NCBI GenBank assembly: GCA_002104985.1
Contig: MCGO01000010.1
Coordinates: 124,001-188,000 of the forward strand
Reading direction: 5' to 3'
From: Rhizoclosmatium globosum
Taxonomy: Eukaryota; Chytridiomycota; Chytridiomycetes; Chytridiales; Chytriomycetaceae
Length of the DNA stretch: 64,000 bases
The notes beneath the pieces were generated by a model, which was not told the DNA's origin, made no database searches, and saw nothing but the letters and a program-made list of their open reading frames with translations. The translations under genes and the position numbers were made by a program. Positions 62,264 through 64,000 of this stretch are shown here, piece by piece (positions within the stretch are counted from its first letter, which is position 1; each line of letters begins with the position of its first letter).

Positions 62264-62474
62264 GCGGAGGAAGCTTTGGCAAACTGAGCCCGGGCAGACG
62301 AAGCTCCTCCACATGATGCGAATGGAGTACTGCTGGCGCTTGATGTCCGAGAGAACAGGTTGGTATAGACTCGAGAAGCTCCTCGCATCTTTGGTTTGCC
62401 TTTTTTTCTTCAGATTGTCAAAAAAGGAAGAAAGAGAAAAGAGAAATGAGAAATGAGAAAAGACAATCTTTATT

Positions 62475-63221
62475 CTAATCCTCACTATCTAATTTGATTT
62501 CAACAATATAAATCGCTTGAGGATTTGTCCAACGTCTTGCAGAAATCTGAACTGGAGCAGGTCGGTCCACCACTATTTCAACAACGTGAGTCCCATCGTC
62601 CAGCCTGTCGCATGAAATATTCTCTCAGGTATACACTGCGCTCAATAAAGGAAAGAAGACATCGCGCATTGCCCGAGTCCTTTGACAGTACAAGCAGCTC
62701 CTTGATTGTCGAAATCACCAAATCCGCCATTTCCTCGTCCCAGAATAAGTCTGATCCAAGAATAAGGTCAAAAGACGCATTCACTCCAAGCGCGTCCTCC
62801 AGTTTTCGCTTTCTCACACTTAGATCGGATGGAGGAATGTGGTTAGCGTCACTTAACAGACACGCCAGTCCAGGCATGAAACTGATGCTGATTTGCAGTT
62901 GTTGTGGTGTAAGTTGAGACTGAGTCGGGACAAGGTGTTTGAGTCAAAGTCTGTTGCAACAAGGAGCGTTGGCTCCAGCTTTGCTGCAACGCAAGTTGTT
63001 AGTCCAACCCCGGCTCCGAGTTCAAGGATCCGTTTTCCTTTGATGCGTTCCGGCTGTTGAACCATCAGCTTTGTGAGAGGAGCGGCAGAAGGCCACAAAT
63101 ACAAGCCTTGTTCCTCAACATGGAACTGACTGCCAGAGTATCCAGTATCTATTACAAGAGAAACTTGAATGGAGGGGGTATTTGAATCGATGGAGTCGAA
63201 TGTAAAGTCTTGGCGGTCCAT
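62475..63221 (-). CDS. METTL21/FAM86-type protein lysine methyltransferase-like
   Basis: A seven-beta-strand SAM methyltransferase. It starts MDRQDFTFDSIDSN. GLYLWPSAAPLTKLM precedes motif I, LELGAGVGLTTCVAA; VATDFDSNTLSRL holds the acidic residue contacting SAM. The post-I block SCLDW and SFDLILGSDLFWDEEM (the DLILxSDxxYxxE-like motif of METTL21 enzymes) follow, then LLSFIERS. The C-terminus ends VEIKLDSED. One base seems missing at 62865-62866 after LDW and two more around 62598-62606, all in short G/C runs. The substrate cannot be told; family members modify chaperones, eEF1A or eEF2. Confidence 0.75.
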
Positions 63222-63321
63222 CGCATCAATCAAGTTTGCTCAAAGTATATCTGGTTTATATTTCATCACAGTTCTCTGTCACAATCTGCAATACCAGCAG
63301 TCCAAGCCAAAACTCCGTTCA

Positions 63322-64000
63322 TTAAACCTCCAACTCCTCAAACAAACGATCCAAGTTGGCATCAATATCCTTCTTGTCCAATTCATACTTGACAACCTTA
63401 ACCTGCAACGCATCCTTCTTCTTCTCATCAACCTTCCCACTAGCTTGCATCTCAACCAAGAACGCAACAACAGCATCCTGGTACACAACCATCTTATCCA
63501 ACCTCTCCTTGAATCCCTTCTCAATCTCCTGTACACCCTTCACAAACGCAGCCTCCTGCTTAAGGACAGAAACAGCGTTTCGCACCTTTGCAAGACGCAG
63601 AATCGATCGCTCCACTTTCCCCTTCTGCTCCTCACGTGCAGCCGTCAACTCCTCACGAGTCTTTTTGCCGCTGCGGTAGGCCTCAAAGGCAGTGTCAAGA
63701 GCGAGGAACGCGGATTTCGCGAGTGCAATTACTTTTGTGGTTTCTTCACGCTGTTTGGCATGATGGTTGCGGCGTCCGTGGATGGGTCGTGTGGAACGAG
63801 GGAGAAGTCGAGACGGGCGTAGATGAGTCCTGCAAGAGGAGACCAAAGAAGGTTGCGGATACGACGAGGGGTTTGCGGAGGAGTTCGAAGGGTGGGTATT
63901 CGTATGAAATCTGAAGGGGGTTCTTTTAGGTCTGGTTTTGAGGGGTGGTGGGATCTCACCTGAACATCGACGGCGTACTCATCGGCAGCGTTCTTCTTAC
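63322..64000 (-). CDS. OST1: Ribophorin I (oligosaccharyltransferase subunit OST1), C-terminal part
   Basis: The 5' part lies beyond the right edge. An exon ending DEYAVDVQ joins across an intron (GTGAGA..CTTCAG) to ISYEYPPFELLRKPLVV, the conserved membrane-proximal stretch of ribophorin I. One membrane helix and IYARLDFSL follow, matching the (I)YSRIDFS of the family. A long cytosolic helical tail ends DRLFEELEV. OST1 is part of the ER complex that transfers glycan to Asn. One base seems missing at 63834-63835 and another at 63757-63758; both junctions restore family-like sequence when a base is added. Confidence 0.85.

Noticed and set aside
62110..62388. Minus-strand Ser/Phe-rich open frame resembling an FG-repeat protein
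   Set aside because: It overlaps a plus-strand exon with a better coding pattern and has no start context or neighbours that support it; treated as a shadow frame.

Overview
The window is nuclear DNA of a zoosporic (chytrid-like) fungus. It carries fungal hallmarks: a multi-pass chitin synthase, a fused trifunctional HIS4, and MET2 and ILV2. It also carries genes of organisms with a motile cilium: IFT22, a CCDC57-like basal-body coiled-coil protein and a WDR87/97-type WD40 protein. Genes are dense, on both strands, and cut by many short introns (about 45-100 bases, GT..AG, often with a visible CTAAC or TAAC branch site).

Layout. 0-6.5 kb: the 5' end of a gene leaving the left edge, a TMEM245-like membrane protein and a chitin synthase. 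7.3-16 kb: a disordered candidate PP1-binding protein, tRNA-Leu(AAG), a tail-anchored Rossmann protein, then MET2 and HIS4 sharing a divergent promoter. 16.3-25.5 kb: condensin CAP-H, an unknown gene, CCDC57-like, a small CDK-site protein, IFT22 and CHMP5/VPS60. 25.6-36.2 kb is the accessory region: two tandem dienelactone hydrolase-like genes, a secreted Cys-rich protein, a KDZ DNA transposase, a small zinc-site protein, a candidate TET/JBP-like 2-oxoglutarate dioxygenase, an HMG-box protein, and a third dienelactone hydrolase gene. 36.2-51.7 kb: RIC8, two neighbouring bZIP genes of the same design, BRO1/ALIX, poly(A) polymerase, TRM61 and ILV2. 51.9-64 kb: the WD40/HEAT/coiled-coil gene, a candidate N-myristoylated protein, a second secreted Cys-rich protein, ubiquitin-eL40, a small unknown, a METTL21-type methyltransferase, and the C-terminus of ribophorin I (OST1) leaving the right edge.

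Two things stand out. First, the 28.1-35.0 kb block looks like a KDZ transposon neighbourhood with a putative DNA-base-modifying dioxygenase and an HMG-box gene, an association reported for other fungi and here apparently intact. Second, about ten otherwise good genes change reading frame at short homopolymers, and almost every time by one missing base. This looks like systematic consensus error rather than gene decay, and it must be allowed for when reading any gene here. Exon joins were worked out by eye from splice signals and protein continuity; they are inferences, not transcript data.
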